This document shows, one piece after another, positions 43,974-52,667 of a DNA stretch of 64,000 nucleotides. The notes under the pieces are model-generated. The model made no database searches. It was not told where the DNA came from and saw only the letters and a list, made by a program, of their open reading frames with translations. Position numbers and translations under genes: made by a program. The DNA comes from Streptantibioticus parmotrematis (GTDB lineage Bacteria; Actinomycetota; Actinomycetes; Streptomycetales; Streptomycetaceae). The DNA lies in assembly GCF_019890615.1 (NCBI RefSeq), contig NZ_JAINVZ010000020.1, forward strand, positions 1 to 64,000, read 5' to 3'. Position 1 is the stretch's first letter. Each line of letters begins with the position of its first letter.

Positions 43974-45494
43974 TCACGCCTCGGCGTCCGCCGCCGCCTC
44001 GGCCACCGTCGCCTGCGTCGTGGGCAGCGCCTCCGCGACGGCCCCTGTCGCGAAGACCTCCGGCGTGCGCGCCTTGAGCACGTAGTACGACACGACCATG
44101 ATCGCGGCCCACACCGGCGCTACGTACAGCGAGACGCGGGTGTCCTTGTCGACGCCCATCAGCACGATGACCAGGCCGATGAAGGCGAGCGCGATCCAGC
44201 TGGTCCAGGGCGCGCCCGGCATCCGGAACCCGGAGCGCGGCAGCTCGCCGCGGTCGGCCTTGGCGCGGTAGCGGATCTGGGCGGCGAGGATCATGATCCA
44301 CGCCCACATGCCGGAGATGGTCGCGAAGGAGACGACGTAGGTGAACGCGTCCGACGGCCACTCGTAGTTGATCCAGACGCCGACGAGCATGAAGGCGGCC
44401 GAGGCGCTGGTGCCGAGCAGGGGCGTGCCGCTGCGGGTGAGCTTCGCGAACGCCTTCGGGCCCTGCCCGTTGAGCGCCAGGTCGCGCAGCATGCGGCCGG
44501 TGGAGTACATGCCGGAGTTGCAGGACGACAACGCGGCGGTCAGCACGACGAAGTTGACGATGCCCGCGCCCAGCGGCAGCCCGATCTTGCCGAACGCGGC
44601 CACGAACGGGCTCACGCCGGGCGAGAACTCGGTCCACGGCACGACGGACAGGATGATGATCAGCGAGCCGATGTAGAACAGGCCGATGCGCCACGGGACG
44701 GTGTTGATGGCCTTCGGCAGCGTCGTCTTCGGGTCCTTGGACTCGCCCGCGGTGACGCCGACGAGTTCGACGGCGAGGAAGGCGAACATCACGATCTGCA
44801 GGGTCATCAGCGTGCCGCCGACGCCGTGCGGGAAGAACCCGTGGAACTGCCACAGGTTGCTCACCGAGGCGGTGTCACCGGCCTTGGAGAAGCCGAGCGT
44901 CAGCACGCCGATCCCGATGAGGATCATGCCGACGATCGCGGTCACCTTCACCATGGAGAACCAGAACTCCAGCTCGCCGAAGAGCTTCACGCTGATCAAG
45001 TTGACCAGGTAGAGCACGACGGTGAAGACCAGGGCCGAGATCCACTGCGGCACGCCGTGCCACCAGTAGTCCACGTAGTTGGCGGCGGCCGTCACCTCGG
45101 TGATGCCGGTGACCACCCAGAACAGCCAGTACGTCCAGCCCGTCGCGTAGCCGAAGAACGGGCCGAGGAACTCGCGCGCGTACTCCGAGAAACTCCCCGA
45201 CACCGGGCGGTACATGAGCAGTTCGCCCAGCGCCCGCATGATGAGGAAGATGACGACGCCCACGACCGCGTAGGCGAGGATGAGACTGGGTCCGGCCTTC
45301 GAGATGGCCTTGCCCGCGCCCAGGAACAGGCCGGTGCCGATGGCGCCGCCGATGGCGATCATCTGGATCTGCCGGTTGCCCAGGCCGCGTTGGTAGCCCT
45401 CCGCCGGAGCCTCGGTCCGGTCGGTGTCGCCGCTCTCACGGCTGCGGGCGTCGTCGGCATCTTCGATCGCCGAGGTGACCTGCTTCGAGGTCAT
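43974..45494 (-). CDS. Amino-acid permease (APC superfamily, GabP/ProY-like)
   Basis: 506 aa with 12 predicted helices. The first helix carries the substrate motif AIGGAIGTGLFLGAG and the consensus loop EYAREFLGPFFGYATGWTYW, typical of the AAT family (transporters for GABA, Pro, Phe or Asn). The 35-residue N-terminus is acidic. The specific amino acid cannot be read from sequence. It is preceded by a 285-bp gap with a CACCACG dyad and is separated from the cysteine operon by a terminator. Confidence 0.88.
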   Translation of the reverse strand: MTSKQVTSAIEDADDARSRESGDTDRTEAPAEGYQRGLGNRQIQMIAIGGAIGTGLFLGAGKAISKAGPSLILAYAVVGVVIFLIMRALGELLMYRPVSGSFSEYAREFLGPFFGYATGWTYWLFWVVTGITEVTAAANYVDYWWHGVPQWISALVFTVVLYLVNLISVKLFGELEFWFSMVKVTAIVGMILIGIGVLTLGFSKAGDTASVSNLWQFHGFFPHGVGGTLMTLQIVMFAFLAVELVGVTAGESKDPKTTLPKAINTVPWRIGLFYIGSLIIILSVVPWTEFSPGVSPFVAAFGKIGLPLGAGIVNFVVLTAALSSCNSGMYSTGRMLRDLALNGQGPKAFAKLTRSGTPLLGTSASAAFMLVGVWINYEWPSDAFTYVVSFATISGMWAWIMILAAQIRYRAKADRGELPRSGFRMPGAPWTSWIALAFIGLVIVLMGVDKDTRVSLYVAPVWAAIMVVSYYVLKARTPEVFATGAVAEALPTTQATVAEAAADAEA

Positions 45495-45634
45495 GGTGTG
45501 CTGCGCCTTTCTCCACGTCTGTCCTGCCCCCGATGGAGTGCGCGCCGGCGATCGGCCGGCCCAGCGCCCGCCACCGTGGGACAGGGGTGGCGTCCTGGCG
45601 GCTGGTCGTGAAGTCCTATCACGGGCTTTTCGGT

Positions 45635-45651
45635 CACCACGGAGCGTGGTG
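45635..45651. promoter_or_regulatory. Inverted repeat upstream of the permease
   Basis: CACCACG-GAG-CGTGGTG, perfect seven-base arms, in the 285-bp gap 45495-45779 that contains no gene. A candidate operator for the permease gene. Confidence 0.35.
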
Positions 45652-45779
45652 GTGGCGGACACCACACCACACGTGGGACGAAAAGGGCGCATGCCACCAA
45701 AGGCGGACAGCGTGAGTGACGCGATCGTTATACGGAGTTGAGCGTCCGCTGAGCGAACGCCCACTCCCCCGCGTCGGTG

Positions 45780-46370
45780 TCAGGGCGTCAGCGTCTCGAT
45801 CAGCGTCTCCTGGAGGCCGCCGAGCCACATGTACGCCATCATCAGCGGCTTGCGCGGGTCCTCGTCCGGCAGCCGGTACAGGTCGCCGTCCGGGTCCTCG
45901 TCGACGTCCAGCCGGGTGCCTATGGTCAGCCGCAGGTCGTTGAGCGTGCCGAGCCAGCGGCGCGACTCCTGGTCGGACAGGGTGAGCACCGCGGCGCGGT
46001 CCCGGGCCGGGTCGAGGGCGTCGAGCGAGCGGACCACCGCGAGCGCGTCGTCGCGCTTGCGGGCGCGCAGGTCGTTCTCGGTGTAGCGGCGGAACTCCGA
46101 GGACGCGGCCAGCGCCTCGTCGTCGGCCTTGCCCTCGGGGTCGACGTAGGCGTCCGGGAAGAGCCGGGCCAGCGCGGGGTCCGCGGGGCGTTCGGTGGGT
46201 CCCTCGGCGAACAGCTCGGCGAGCGGGTCGTCGCCCGGCTCGGGCCCGGCGGGGCCGGGGCCGACGAGTTCGAGGAACTGGACGGCGAGGCTGCGCAGGA
46301 TGGAGATCTCCACCTCGTCCAGCGCGATCGCGGCGCCGCCGTCGGGGGCGGTTTCGAAGTATCCGGCCAT
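45780..46370 (-). CDS. DUF2017 family protein
   Basis: 196 aa, cytosolic, acidic and helical. Core FRRYTENDLRARKRDDALAVVRSL and WLGTLNDLRLTIGTRL match DUF2017, a family of unknown function next to clpS in actinomycetes. ATG 46370 is chosen; a TTG four codons upstream is possible. It follows clpS after 31 bases, so the two are one transcript and may cooperate in proteolysis. Confidence 0.85.
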   Translation of the reverse strand: MAGYFETAPDGGAAIALDEVEISILRSLAVQFLELVGPGPAGPEPGDDPLAELFAEGPTERPADPALARLFPDAYVDPEGKADDEALAASSEFRRYTENDLRARKRDDALAVVRSLDALDPARDRAAVLTLSDQESRRWLGTLNDLRLTIGTRLDVDEDPDGDLYRLPDEDPRKPLMMAYMWLGGLQETLIETLTP

Positions 46371-46401
46371 GAGGCCCGTCAAGTCTCCCAGCTGGGTCGG
46401 G

Positions 46402-46713
46402 TCAGCGGTCCTGGGTGAGCGTGGCCCACAGACCGTAGCCGTGCATGGCCTGCACGTCCCGTTCCATCTCCTCGCGGGTGCCTGTCGAGACGGCGGCGCG
46501 GCCCTTGTGGTGCACGTCCATCATCAGCTTCTTGGCCTTGTCCTTCGGGTAGCCGAAGTAGGCCTGGAAGACGTAGGTGACGTAGCTCATCAGGTTGACC
46601 GGGTCGTTGTGGACGACCGTCACCCAGGGGACATCGGGGGAAGGCGCCTCGAAAGGCGCTTCGCTCGACTCGGTCTGCTCGATTTCCGCGGGGGCGACAC
46701 TCACGTTCCCCAT
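46402..46713 (-). CDS. clpS: ClpS adaptor for N-degron proteolysis
   Basis: 103 aa. The variable acidic N-terminus leads to the conserved core [21 protein letters not shown] and [20 protein letters not shown]. It delivers substrates with destabilising N-termini to ClpA/ClpC-ClpP. The ATG at 46713 or the GTG at 46704 may start translation. It is divergent from pncB. Confidence 0.93.
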   Translation of the reverse strand: MGNVSVAPAEIEQTESSEAPFEAPSPDVPWVTVVHNDPVNLMSYVTYVFQAYFGYPKDKAKKLMMDVHHKGRAAVSTGTREEMERDVQAMHGYGLWATLTQDR

Positions 46714-46801
46714 GCTGCCACTTCGGTGCGGCCGTTGCGATCGCGCGGGGGCCTTGGCGCCCACCGCCCGACGCGCCGTACGATCATCACAGGAAGGGAA
46801 A

Positions 46802-46816
46802 TCGTCACTCTGACGA
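46802..46816. promoter_or_regulatory. Palindrome upstream of pncB
   Basis: TCGTCA-CTC-TGACGA has perfect six-base arms, 22 bases before the pncB start. It resembles the general form of NAD-metabolism repressor sites (NrtR, NiaR) but does not match a known consensus that I can recall. Confidence 0.4.
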
Positions 46817-46838
46817 CTAGTGGGGGTAGGATCCGGCC

Positions 46839-48188
46839 ATGAACTCTCCAGACGGGCCCGACCGGCTGACCGGCTCCGCCCTGGGACTGCCGGTGGCCGT
46901 GCCGTCCACGGCGCTGTTCACCGACCGGTACGAGCTGACCATGTTGCAGGCCGCCCTGCACAGCGGCGCGGCGCACCGGCGCTCGGTCTTCGAGGTCTTC
47001 ACCCGCCGCCTGCCGGAGGGCCGCCGCTACGGGGTCGCCGCCGGGACCGGGCGGGTGCTGGACGCGGTGGAGAACTTCCGGTTCGACGACGACGTCCTGG
47101 GCTTCCTGGCCCGCGAGAAGGTCGTGGACACCGCGACGCTCGACTGGCTGGCCGGTTTCCGCTTCCGCGGCGACATCCACGGCTACCCCGAGGGCGAGGT
47201 GTACTTCCCCGGCTCGCCGATCATGCGGGTCGAGGGCACGTTCGCCGAGGGGGTGCTGCTGGAGACGGTGGTGCTGTCGATCCTCAACCACGACTCGGCG
47301 GTCGCCGCGGCCGCGTCCCGGATGGCGGTGGCCGCCGGGGGGCGCCCGCTGATGGAGATGGGCGCCCGGCGCACCCACGAACTCGGGGCGGTCGCCTCCT
47401 CGCGCGCCGCCTACGTCGGCGGCTTCACCACCACCTCCGACCTGGCCGCGGGCTTCCGCTACGGCATCCCGACCGTCGGCACCAGCGCGCACGCCTTCAC
47501 CCTGCTGCACGACACCGAGCGCGACGCCTTCCGCGCCCAGGTGCAGTCCATGGGCAGCGACACGACGCTGCTGGTCGACACCTACGACGTGGCCGAGGCG
47601 GTGCGGGCCGCGGTCGAGGTCGCCGGGCCCGAGCTGGGCGCGGTGCGCATCGACTCCGGTGACCTGCTGCTGCTCGCCCACCGGGTCCGCCAGCAGCTGG
47701 ACGACCTGGGCGCGGCCAAGACCCGCATCGTGGTCACCTCCGACCTGGACGAGTACGCCATCGCCTCGCTCGCGGCGGCGCCGGTGGACGCGTACGGGGT
47801 GGGCACCTCGCTGGTCACCGGCAGCGGGCACCCGACCTGCTCGATGGTCTACAAGCTGGTCGCCAGGGCCGGTGAGGAGGGCGACGGGCTGGTGCCGGTC
47901 GCCAAGAAGTCGATGGGCGCGAAGACCTCGGTGGGCGGCCGCAAGTGGGCGGCCCGCAGGCTGGACGAGGACGGCGTGGCGGAGGCCGAGGTGATCGGCA
48001 CCGGGCCGGTCCCGGCCGACCTGGAGGACCGGCGGTTGCTGGTGCCGCTGGTGGTGCGCGGCGAGGTCGTGGGGCGCGAGCCGCTGGAGGCGGCGCGCAC
48101 CCGGCATCTCGAGGCGCGGGCCGGGCTGCCGCTGTCGGCGACCCAGCTGTCGCGCGGTGAGCCGGTCATCCCCACGGAATTCGTGTGA
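46839..48188 (+). CDS. pncB: Nicotinate phosphoribosyltransferase
   Basis: 449 aa. [32 protein letters not shown] and the loop EMGARRTHE are characteristic, and [10 protein letters not shown] binds PRPP phosphate. It converts nicotinate to NaMN for NAD salvage. It is followed after 55 bases by a nicotinamidase gene, together covering nicotinamide to NaMN. Confidence 0.94.
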   Translation: MNSPDGPDRLTGSALGLPVAVPSTALFTDRYELTMLQAALHSGAAHRRSVFEVFTRRLPEGRRYGVAAGTGRVLDAVENFRFDDDVLGFLAREKVVDTATLDWLAGFRFRGDIHGYPEGEVYFPGSPIMRVEGTFAEGVLLETVVLSILNHDSAVAAAASRMAVAAGGRPLMEMGARRTHELGAVASSRAAYVGGFTTTSDLAAGFRYGIPTVGTSAHAFTLLHDTERDAFRAQVQSMGSDTTLLVDTYDVAEAVRAAVEVAGPELGAVRIDSGDLLLLAHRVRQQLDDLGAAKTRIVVTSDLDEYAIASLAAAPVDAYGVGTSLVTGSGHPTCSMVYKLVARAGEEGDGLVPVAKKSMGAKTSVGGRKWAARRLDEDGVAEAEVIGTGPVPADLEDRRLLVPLVVRGEVVGREPLEAARTRHLEARAGLPLSATQLSRGEPVIPTEFV

Positions 48189-48243
48189 GCGTCGGCATGA
48201 ACGGGCGCGTGAACGGGAGTACGACCGGGGAAGGGCGGGCGTC

Positions 48244-48834
48244 ATGCAGCGGGCACTGATCGTGGTGGACGTGCAGAACGACTTCTGCGAGGGCGGCAGC
48301 CTGGCCGTCGCGGGCGGCGCGGACGTGGCCGCCGCCGTCACCGACCTGGTCGCCCAGGCGCAGCCGGGCTACCGGCACGTGGTGGCGACCCGCGACCACC
48401 ACGTGGATCCCGGCGCGCACTTCTCCGCCCGTCCGGACTACGTGGACACCTGGCCGCGGCACTGCGTGGCCGGGACCGAGGGCGCCGGGTTCCACCCGAA
48501 CTTCGCGCCCGCGGTGGCGTCCGGCGGGATCGAGGCGGTCTTCGACAAGGGCGCGTACGCGGCGGCGTACAGCGGCTTCGAGGGCGCCGACGAGCACGGC
48601 ACCGGTCTCGCGGAGTGGCTGCGGGAGCGGGAGGTCGCGGAGGTCGACGTCGTGGGCATCGCGACCGACCACTGCGTGCGGGCCACCGCGCTGGACGCGG
48701 TGCGCGAGGGCTTCACGGTGCGGGTGCTGCTGGAGCTGACCGCGGGGGTGGCGGCGCGGACCACGGCGCGGGCGCTGGAGGAGATGCGCGGGGCCGGGGT
48801 GACGCTGGTGGGCGAGCCCGTGGTGGGCGGGTAG
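48244..48834 (+). CDS. pncA: Nicotinamidase (isochorismatase fold)
   Basis: 196 aa. Catalytic triad Asp9 (VVDVQNDF), Lys102 (FDKGAY) and Cys144 (TDHCVRAT); metal ligands lie in RDHHVDPGAHF. It hydrolyses nicotinamide to nicotinate, the substrate of the adjacent pncB product. Cytosolic. Same strand and probably same transcript as pncB. Confidence 0.9.
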   Translation: MQRALIVVDVQNDFCEGGSLAVAGGADVAAAVTDLVAQAQPGYRHVVATRDHHVDPGAHFSARPDYVDTWPRHCVAGTEGAGFHPNFAPAVASGGIEAVFDKGAYAAAYSGFEGADEHGTGLAEWLREREVAEVDVVGIATDHCVRATALDAVREGFTVRVLLELTAGVAARTTARALEEMRGAGVTLVGEPVVGG

Positions 48835-48853
48835 CGCCTCCGGGGACCCGCGG

Positions 48854-49300
48854 CTACGCGCGCAGGGCGCTCAGCGGCTGCCACAGGTCGGTGTCGCACG
48901 CCTCCTTGCGGCGCCAGACCATGCCGTCCGGATGGTGCAGGACGGCCGAGATCTCGTCAGGGGTGGGCGGCTCGGCGTTGCCGGTGAGGCGGACCGAGCG
49001 GAAGCCCAGGTTCCGTACCCGGGTCAGGGCGCGCTGGCGGTTGGCGGCGTGGACCAGGACGCGTATCGTGCCGGTTCCGCCGTGCCGGGCCGCGTCGGGG
49101 TGCGGCAGCGTCAGCGCGACCACCACGCTGCCGCTCGGAAGTCTGCTGAATCCACCAGGTGCCACGGCCCGTCCCGCTCTCTCCCCCGGTTCCCCCGACG
49201 CTTCCCCCGGTTCGATGATCAGGCCGGACGCCCCGGGCGCGCCAGGGGAGGGCGGCCGGACGGGCGGTCGGCCGGGCGGCGGGGGGCGCGTTCCGGTCAC
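48854..49300 (-). CDS. Hypothetical protein with alpha/beta C-terminal region
   Basis: 148 aa as the longest frame. The first 55 residues are Pro/Gly-rich and possibly untranslated. The rest (VVVALTLPHPDAARHGGTGTI onwards, with AANRQRALTRVRNLGFRSVRL and the acidic helix PTPDEISAVLHHPDG) looks structured and conserved. It converges on the nicotinamidase gene with 19 bases between stops. I do not recognise a family. Confidence 0.6.
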   Translation of the reverse strand: MTGTRPPPPGRPPVRPPSPGAPGASGLIIEPGEASGEPGERAGRAVAPGGFSRLPSGSVVVALTLPHPDAARHGGTGTIRVLVHAANRQRALTRVRNLGFRSVRLTGNAEPPTPDEISAVLHHPDGMVWRRKEACDTDLWQPLSALRA

Positions 49301-49490
49301 CTCCCGCCGTGACGGCTGGGGCGCGCGGGGCTGTGTGAATCCGTGCGCCCCTTGTGCATCGCACCATGAGTGAGCTCACGCTTACCGGGCGTTCCCATCG
49401 GGCATGCGGACTCGTAGAGTCTTCAGGGCGGCACCGCCACGCTCTGACCGACGTACGCACCACACCCCCGTATCGAGGACGGATTCCGCC

Positions 49491-49754
49491 ATGCCGCGTC
49501 CGACCCGCGCCCAGTGCGCCTCTGGTTCGGCCACCGTCGTCCTGTCGACCCTGGCGATGCTGCTCTTGTCCGGAGTGCACGAAGGCCCCGGTGTGATCGT
49601 CATAGCGCTGGCCGGGCTGGCGCTCGGCCTGCTCGTCGCCCTCACGGTGGCGACACCCCGCGGCGTGCGGGCCCCCGAGCCGCCGGGCGCGGCCCCCGAA
49701 CCGGCCCCGCCGTCCCGCCCGACCGCCCGCACCCCGGTGTCGCTGCGCCGCTGA
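49491..49754 (+). CDS. Small membrane protein of unknown function
   Basis: 87 aa. Two hydrophobic helices (about 15-27 and 34-52) and a Pro/Ala-rich cytosolic tail. Start ATG 49491, with a GAGGA ten bases upstream. It converges on an RDD protein gene. No family recognised. Confidence 0.6.
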   Translation: MPRPTRAQCASGSATVVLSTLAMLLLSGVHEGPGVIVIALAGLALGLLVALTVATPRGVRAPEPPGAAPEPAPPSRPTARTPVSLRR

Positions 49755-49775
49755 GACCTGACCGCGGGTGCGCGC

Positions 49776-50429
49776 TCAGGTCGTCGAGACCACGACCGTC
49801 TTCGCCGACTTGTCGTGCAGGCACTGGTGGTACGGCTTGTCCCACAGGCACCACAGGACGTTCACCAGCCAGAAGAGCGAGCCGCAGCACGGCACGATCG
49901 GCGGCAGCGCGTAGACGGCCGCGCGCGTCCAGCCGGGCTGACCGGCCGGGGTGGTGCCGTTCTCCAGCATCGCCACGCGGATCTTCATCGCCATCTTGCC
50001 GAAGGTCTGGCCCCGGGTGGTGAGCATGTAGCCGTCGTACAGGAAGTAGACGACGGCGTAGATCAGCTCCTCCCAGAAGCTGCGCGCGGTGTTGTTGTAG
50101 TTGTAGCCGCCGAAGCCGAAGCCCAGGATGATGCCGAGCGGGATGCCGACGATCAACGCGTCGATGATCCGGGCCAGCAGTCGGCGCGGCCGGGCGGCCA
50201 GCGGCGGCATCCCGGCCAGCGGGTCCGGGGTCTGCGCGCCGTACGAGGGGTCGTACGGCGGCGGGGTGCCGGTGCCGCCGCCGAAGGGCTGGTCGGCCGG
50301 GCCGGGGGGCGGGGCTCCGTACGGCCCGCCGGAGCCGTAGGGCGTGTCCTCACCGCCTTCCGGCCGCTTCCGGAACGGGTCCTCGGGCGGCTGGTCGCCC
50401 GAGCCGGGCGGCGGCTGATCGGTGCTCAT
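49776..50429 (-). CDS. RDD-domain membrane protein
   Basis: 217 aa. A Pro/Gly/Asp-rich cytosolic region (1-80) precedes an RDD domain: RRLLARIIDALIVG gives the Arg and Asp-Asp pattern, TFGKMAMKIRV the second motif, and the end YHQCLHDKSAKTVVV is typical. Function unknown; RDD proteins may act in ion homeostasis. It is a paralogue of the next gene upstream (65 bases apart). Confidence 0.85.
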   Translation of the reverse strand: MSTDQPPPGSGDQPPEDPFRKRPEGGEDTPYGSGGPYGAPPPGPADQPFGGGTGTPPPYDPSYGAQTPDPLAGMPPLAARPRRLLARIIDALIVGIPLGIILGFGFGGYNYNNTARSFWEELIYAVVYFLYDGYMLTTRGQTFGKMAMKIRVAMLENGTTPAGQPGWTRAAVYALPPIVPCCGSLFWLVNVLWCLWDKPYHQCLHDKSAKTVVVSTT

Positions 50430-50494
50430 GCACCGAGTCAAACCCGGCCGCCGCGCCGCCGCCCGCGCTCCTGGCCCGTTCGGGGGACGGACGG

Positions 50495-51874
50495 TCACTT
50501 GCCGGCGGCGACGAAGGTACGGGCGGCCTTGTCGTGCCAGCACTGCCGCCAGGGGCGGTCGAACAGGCACCACACGTCGTTGACCACGCCGATCACCAGC
50601 AGGTGCAGTACGAGGCGCACCAGCGTCCGGCGCAGCGACCGGCCGAAGCCCGGCGTCAGCTGCGACTCGATGTCCAGTACCCGCACGCCCAGCAGCTTCT
50701 TGCCCAGCGTGCGGCCCCAGCGGGCGGTCGGCAGCGCCTCGTAGAGCAGTCCGGCGACCAGCAGGACGGCCAGCACGGTGCCGAGGCAGAGGCCGGTCGT
50801 GCCGTCGATCAGCCAGATCTGGACGTTCTCACCGCTGAGCCGGGCGGCGTCGATCTTGTGCTGGAGGTGCTGGACGGACGCGGTCACCAGCGGGAACGTG
50901 GCGGCGCCGACGACCGCGCCGAGCACGACGGTGTCCACGATCCCGGCGAGCAGGCGGCGGCCGGGGCTCGCGGGGCGGTCCGGCTCCTGGGCGGCGAGGA
51001 AGGGGTTGCTCGGGGCGGCCGGCGGGCGCCAGGGCACCGGGTGCGCCTCGGCGGCCTCGCCCGCCGCGTCCTGCGCCGGTGTCGCCAGCCGCTGCACCTG
51101 GCGCTGCCACGGCACGGCGGCGTCCCCGGAGGCGCTCTGCGGCTGCGGGTAGCCGTAACTGCCGGGCGCGGCCGGGGCGTTGCCCTGCGGATAGCCGTAG
51201 CCTCCGGCGGGCGCGGCGGGCGGCGCGGTGCGCGGGTACCCGTAACCACCCTCACGAGCGACCCCCGCACCGGAGGCGGGCGCGACGGACGCGGCTCCGG
51301 ACGACGGCGCGGCGGGCGCGGGCAGCGCGAGCGGAGGCGCAGAGCCCGCGGGCAGGGCGGAGGCGGGCCGGGGCCCGGAGGCGGCCGGGGCCGACGCGGG
51401 CGCGGCGGAGGCCGAGGCAGGCGGGGCCGACGCGGTCCCGGCGGGCGTCTCCGCTCCCGCCTCCGGACTCCCGCCCCCGCCCGCCTCCTTGGCGTCCTCC
51501 GAGCCCCACGCCACCCGCCGCGCGTCCTCGCCGACGCCGGACTGCCGTGCCGGGTCCGCCTTCCAGCCCGACTCCCCCGCGGCCCGCTCGCCGCGCTGGG
51601 CGACCGGCGCGGCGGGGTCCTCGTCCAGGAACATCGGGCCGGACTCCTCGACCGACGCGGGCGGCCTGACAGGCACGGGCGCGGGACCGGGAGCGGAAGA
51701 GGCCGCGGAGACCGCCGCGGGCGGCGGGGTCAGCACCTCGCCCGGCGCGGGCTGCGGGCGACTGGTGCCGGGCACCCAGGCCGAGCCGTTCCAGTACCGG
51801 ACGTAACCCGGGATCGACGGGTCGGGGTAGTACCCCTCGCGAGGTGATTCCGCGCCCCCACCGGAGGTCGACAA
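50495..51874 (-). CDS. RDD-domain membrane protein with DUF2510 N-terminus
   Basis: About 459 aa. An N-terminal DUF2510 tryptophan-rich segment (GYYPDPSIPGYVRYWNGSAW) is followed by a 250-residue Ala/Pro/Ser linker containing a degenerate YGYPQ-type repeat, then an RDD domain (GRRLLAGIVDTVVLGA; TLGKKLLGVRVLD; WRQCWHDKAARTFV). TTG 51874 has AGGGGAG nine bases upstream; TTG 51883 is an alternative. Tandem paralogue of the shorter RDD protein. Confidence 0.82.
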   Translation of the reverse strand: MSTSGGGAESPREGYYPDPSIPGYVRYWNGSAWVPGTSRPQPAPGEVLTPPPAAVSAASSAPGPAPVPVRPPASVEESGPMFLDEDPAAPVAQRGERAAGESGWKADPARQSGVGEDARRVAWGSEDAKEAGGGGSPEAGAETPAGTASAPPASASAAPASAPAASGPRPASALPAGSAPPLALPAPAAPSSGAASVAPASGAGVAREGGYGYPRTAPPAAPAGGYGYPQGNAPAAPGSYGYPQPQSASGDAAVPWQRQVQRLATPAQDAAGEAAEAHPVPWRPPAAPSNPFLAAQEPDRPASPGRRLLAGIVDTVVLGAVVGAATFPLVTASVQHLQHKIDAARLSGENVQIWLIDGTTGLCLGTVLAVLLVAGLLYEALPTARWGRTLGKKLLGVRVLDIESQLTPGFGRSLRRTLVRLVLHLLVIGVVNDVWCLFDRPWRQCWHDKAARTFVAAGK

Positions 51875-52169
51875 TGCCCCCAACTCCCCTCTGTGCCAAG
51901 TACCCGGGGGAAGACACTAACGAAGAACGGGCGCCCCGGAAGCCGGATCAATCGGACGTTCGCCCACCGAACGCGCGCGCCCGGCGCGCGTCCGGGCCGG
52001 GCGCCCCTTTAGCCGCTGGGGCCCGGACCCGGGAGACGTTCGGAAAAACCCAACACAGTCCGCGCAAGTCGCGTAATGGTGTGGGGAGTATGCGCTCTCT
52101 CCCGGTGCGGCCCCCGCAGCGCCCGCTGCGTCACTCCGCCAGGGGTCGCCGAGGAAAGGACGTCTCTTC

Positions 52170-52646
52170 ATGCACACCGTGGTGGAACGCGAACTCGAAC
52201 TGAACCTGGTGCTCTCCCCCGAGCGCAGCGTGCCGGTGCCCGCCCGGCTGGTCTACCGGGCCGACGACCCGTTCGCCGTGCACATCACCTTCCACATCGG
52301 CTCCGACTCGCCGGTGAACTGGACGTTCGCCAGGGAGCTGCTGGTCGAAGGGGTGTTCCGGCCGTGCGGGCACGGGGACGTGCGGATCTGGCCGACGAAG
52401 GTGGAGGGCCGCAGCGTGGTGTGTCTCGCGCTCAGCTCCCCGGACGGCAACGCGCTGCTGGAGGCGGCGTCCTCGCCGGTGGCCGCCTGGCTGGAGCGGA
52501 CGTTGCGCGTCGTGCCGCCCGGCTCCGAGCACGAGCAGCTGGGGATGGAGGACGGCCTGAGCCGGCTGCTGGCGCCGACCACGCGCGACGAGCTGTGGTT
52601 GCGCGACCCATGGCCGGGTGACGACGCGCCGGAGGGGGGTGCCTGA
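52170..52646 (+). CDS. ssgG: SsgA-like sporulation/cell-division regulator (SsgG-type)
   Basis: 158 aa. The SALP family pattern spans the protein: LVLSPERSVPVPARLVYRADDPFAVHITFH, WTFARELLVEGV and WPTKVEGRSVVCLALSSPDG. SALPs recruit or position divisome and wall-remodelling proteins in sporulating aerial hyphae. The symbol is by locus order, as S. coelicolor ssgG (SCO2924) sits between equivalent neighbours. GGAAAGGA ribosome site. The 295-bp gap upstream (51875-52169) shows no gene. Confidence 0.85.
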   Translation: MHTVVERELELNLVLSPERSVPVPARLVYRADDPFAVHITFHIGSDSPVNWTFARELLVEGVFRPCGHGDVRIWPTKVEGRSVVCLALSSPDGNALLEAASSPVAAWLERTLRVVPPGSEHEQLGMEDGLSRLLAPTTRDELWLRDPWPGDDAPEGGA

Positions 52647-52667
52647 CGGCGGGCCGGGAAGCGGATG

